Source of the DNA: Chitinophagaceae bacterium
Lineage (GTDB): Bacteria; Bacteroidota; Bacteroidia; Chitinophagales; Chitinophagaceae
Assembly: GCA_021151685.1 (NCBI GenBank)
Contig: JAGKWS010000001.1
Coordinates: 23,994-87,993, forward strand
Direction of reading: 5' to 3'
DNA: 64,000 nucleotides
Position numbers and translations under genes: made by a program. The notes under the pieces are model-generated. The model ran no database searches and was not told where the DNA came from. It was given only the letters and a program-made list of their open reading frames with translations. Of the stretch, positions 63,006 through 64,000 are shown piece by piece (the stretch's first letter is position 1; the number at the start of each line of letters is the position of its first letter).

Positions 63006-63973
63006 TGCAATCATTTTCCGACCTCGTACAGTCATTCGAGCATCGTTTCACCCATACACTACCCTTCCCGGCGCAGCCTGCCAATCTGTACGACCCATGT
63101 AGGTACTTGTTGCAATTGGGTGGCAAACGCATACGCCCCGTTGTGTGCATGATGGCCTGCGAACTGTTTACCGACATCAACGAAGATGCATGGCATGCAG
63201 CAACTGCCATAGAGCTGTTCCACAACTTTACCCTCATTCACGACGACATTATGGACAAAGCGCCGCTACGGCGTGGGCAACCTACCCTGCATCACAAGTA
63301 TGGGCTCACCGCCGGCATTCTTTGCGGCGATGTTACCTGCATCTTTGCCTATCAGCAACTGGCGCAGATAGATAAGAATCTGCAACCTATTCTAACCCTG
63401 TTCAACAAAACAGCCATAGAGGTGTGCGAGGGCCAGCAACTGGATATGGACTTCGAAACACGTAACGATGTAACTATAGAGGAGTACATCAATATGATAA
63501 CCCTGAAAACATCGGTACTATTGGCCTGTAGCCTGAAGATGGGCGCGCTGACCGGTGGGGCACTGGGCGATAACGCTAAAAAGCTCTACGATTTCGGTAA
63601 AAATATGGGCATTGCCTTCCAGCTTCAAGACGATTATCTGGATGCATTTGGCGACCCTGCCAAACTGGGCAAACAAAACGGTGGCGACATCAGAGCCAAT
63701 AAGAAAACCTTCCTGATGCTGAAGGCGCAGGAGCTGGCCACACCCCAACAACATGCACAAATAACACAGCTACTAAACACAGAAGCATCTGACGAAAAAG
63801 TAGCAGAAATGCTGCAACTGTTTGAAGCTACAGGTACCCACGACCTGTGCCGTGAAACTATCCGTCATTATTCCGACCTCGCTTTTTCAAACCTCGACAA
63901 TGTAGCAGTACCATCGGCACGTAAAAAACCTCTTACCGACCTTGCAGGCTACCTGTTGGTACGCGACAAATAA
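63005..63973 (+). CDS. Polyprenyl diphosphate synthase (trans-isoprenyl type)
   Basis: It condenses isopentenyl diphosphate with an allylic diphosphate to make a chain of isoprene units. The 322-residue protein has GGKRIRP (39-45), the first Asp-rich motif DDIMD (80-84) with LRRG just after, and the second DDYLD (about 208-212). The bulky residues before the first motif that set chain length are not clear-cut, so the product (farnesyl, geranylgeranyl or longer) is open. Its start overlaps the rnr stop by one base. The stop lies 27 nt from the end of the window. Confidence 0.94.
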   Translation: MQSFSDLVQSFEHRFTHTLPFPAQPANLYDPCRYLLQLGGKRIRPVVCMMACELFTDINEDAWHAATAIELFHNFTLIHDDIMDKAPLRRGQPTLHHKYGLTAGILCGDVTCIFAYQQLAQIDKNLQPILTLFNKTAIEVCEGQQLDMDFETRNDVTIEEYINMITLKTSVLLACSLKMGALTGGALGDNAKKLYDFGKNMGIAFQLQDDYLDAFGDPAKLGKQNGGDIRANKKTFLMLKAQELATPQQHAQITQLLNTEASDEKVAEMLQLFEATGTHDLCRETIRHYSDLAFSNLDNVAVPSARKKPLTDLAGYLLVRDK

Positions 63974-64000
63974 ACAAATTATATTCATCATATATAGTAC

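Overview
This 64 kb window is ordinary chromosomal DNA from a member of the Bacteroidota, most likely a Chitinophagales/Chitinophagaceae-type environmental bacterium (inference). The evidence is: five secreted proteins ending in type IX secretion (T9SS) sorting domains, one of them paired with a PorP/SprF-like protein; a CarboxypepD-plug type outer-membrane receptor; DUF1573 proteins; SBBP, PKD, Big_2 and NHL cell-surface repeats; and Bacteroidota promoters of the TAnnTTTG type. No rRNA, tRNA, CRISPR array, insertion sequence or prophage was found.

Layout. 1-5.6 kb (minus): a tripartite RND efflux operon (TetR, TolC-like, membrane-fusion lipoprotein, RND pump cut by the window edge) with two matching TetR operators. 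5.7-7.9 kb: a small membrane protein, a secreted C1q-like protein and a 457-base stretch with no convincing gene. 7.9-10.9 kb: an AT-rich McrBC-type restriction island. 10.9-20 kb (all minus): AlkD-like repair protein, M20 amidohydrolase, outer-membrane receptor, GH20 hexosaminidase, peptide deformylase, YkuK-like RNase H fold protein, flavin reductase. 20-25 kb (plus): a giant PKD/T9SS type B protein with its PorP/SprF partner. 25-31.5 kb: phosphoglucomutase/phosphomannomutase, aldehyde dehydrogenase, HD protein, ABC-F ATPase, and a RES/Xre toxin-antitoxin pair. 31.7-39 kb: NHL-repeat T9SS protein, YdeP-like molybdopterin oxidoreductase, ClpB. 39-48.5 kb: giant Big_2-repeat T9SS protein, TMTC-like glycosyltransferase with TPRs, glutathione peroxidase, PQQ-propeller lipoprotein, ECF sigma factor with a membrane-anchored partner. 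48.9-57 kb: DtxR/MntR regulator, ankyrin/MORN protein, DnaQ-UvrC-type nuclease, PNPOx-like protein, three tandem DUF1573 proteins, GT9 glycosyltransferase, TsaC/Sua5 protein. 57-64 kb: T9SS protein, TPR lipoprotein, T9SS-exported esterase, RNase R and a polyprenyl diphosphate synthase.

How the genes fit together. Much of the window serves the cell envelope: export by T9SS, outer-membrane uptake, glycan degradation, efflux, glycosylation and isoprenoid precursor supply. The rest is housekeeping (PDF, ClpB, RNase R, TsaC, PGM) and defence or stress (McrBC, RES/Xre, AlkD, GPx). Convergent genes are often separated by perfect long-stem bidirectional terminators.

The most noteworthy signals are regulatory and not annotated by gene finders: a pair of matching TetR operators, one inside a complete Bacteroidota promoter; a palindrome over the toxin-antitoxin promoter; three GCCA-N3-TGGC-like sites at exactly 31-bp spacing upstream of clpB; and six genes whose -7 box lies only 4-7 nt from the start codon, suggesting leaderless or near-leaderless transcripts. 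I did not find a clearly new multi-gene system; the best candidates for under-described biology are the McrB with an EVE/PUA-like N-terminus, the DUF1573 trio and the DnaQ-GIY-YIG nuclease.
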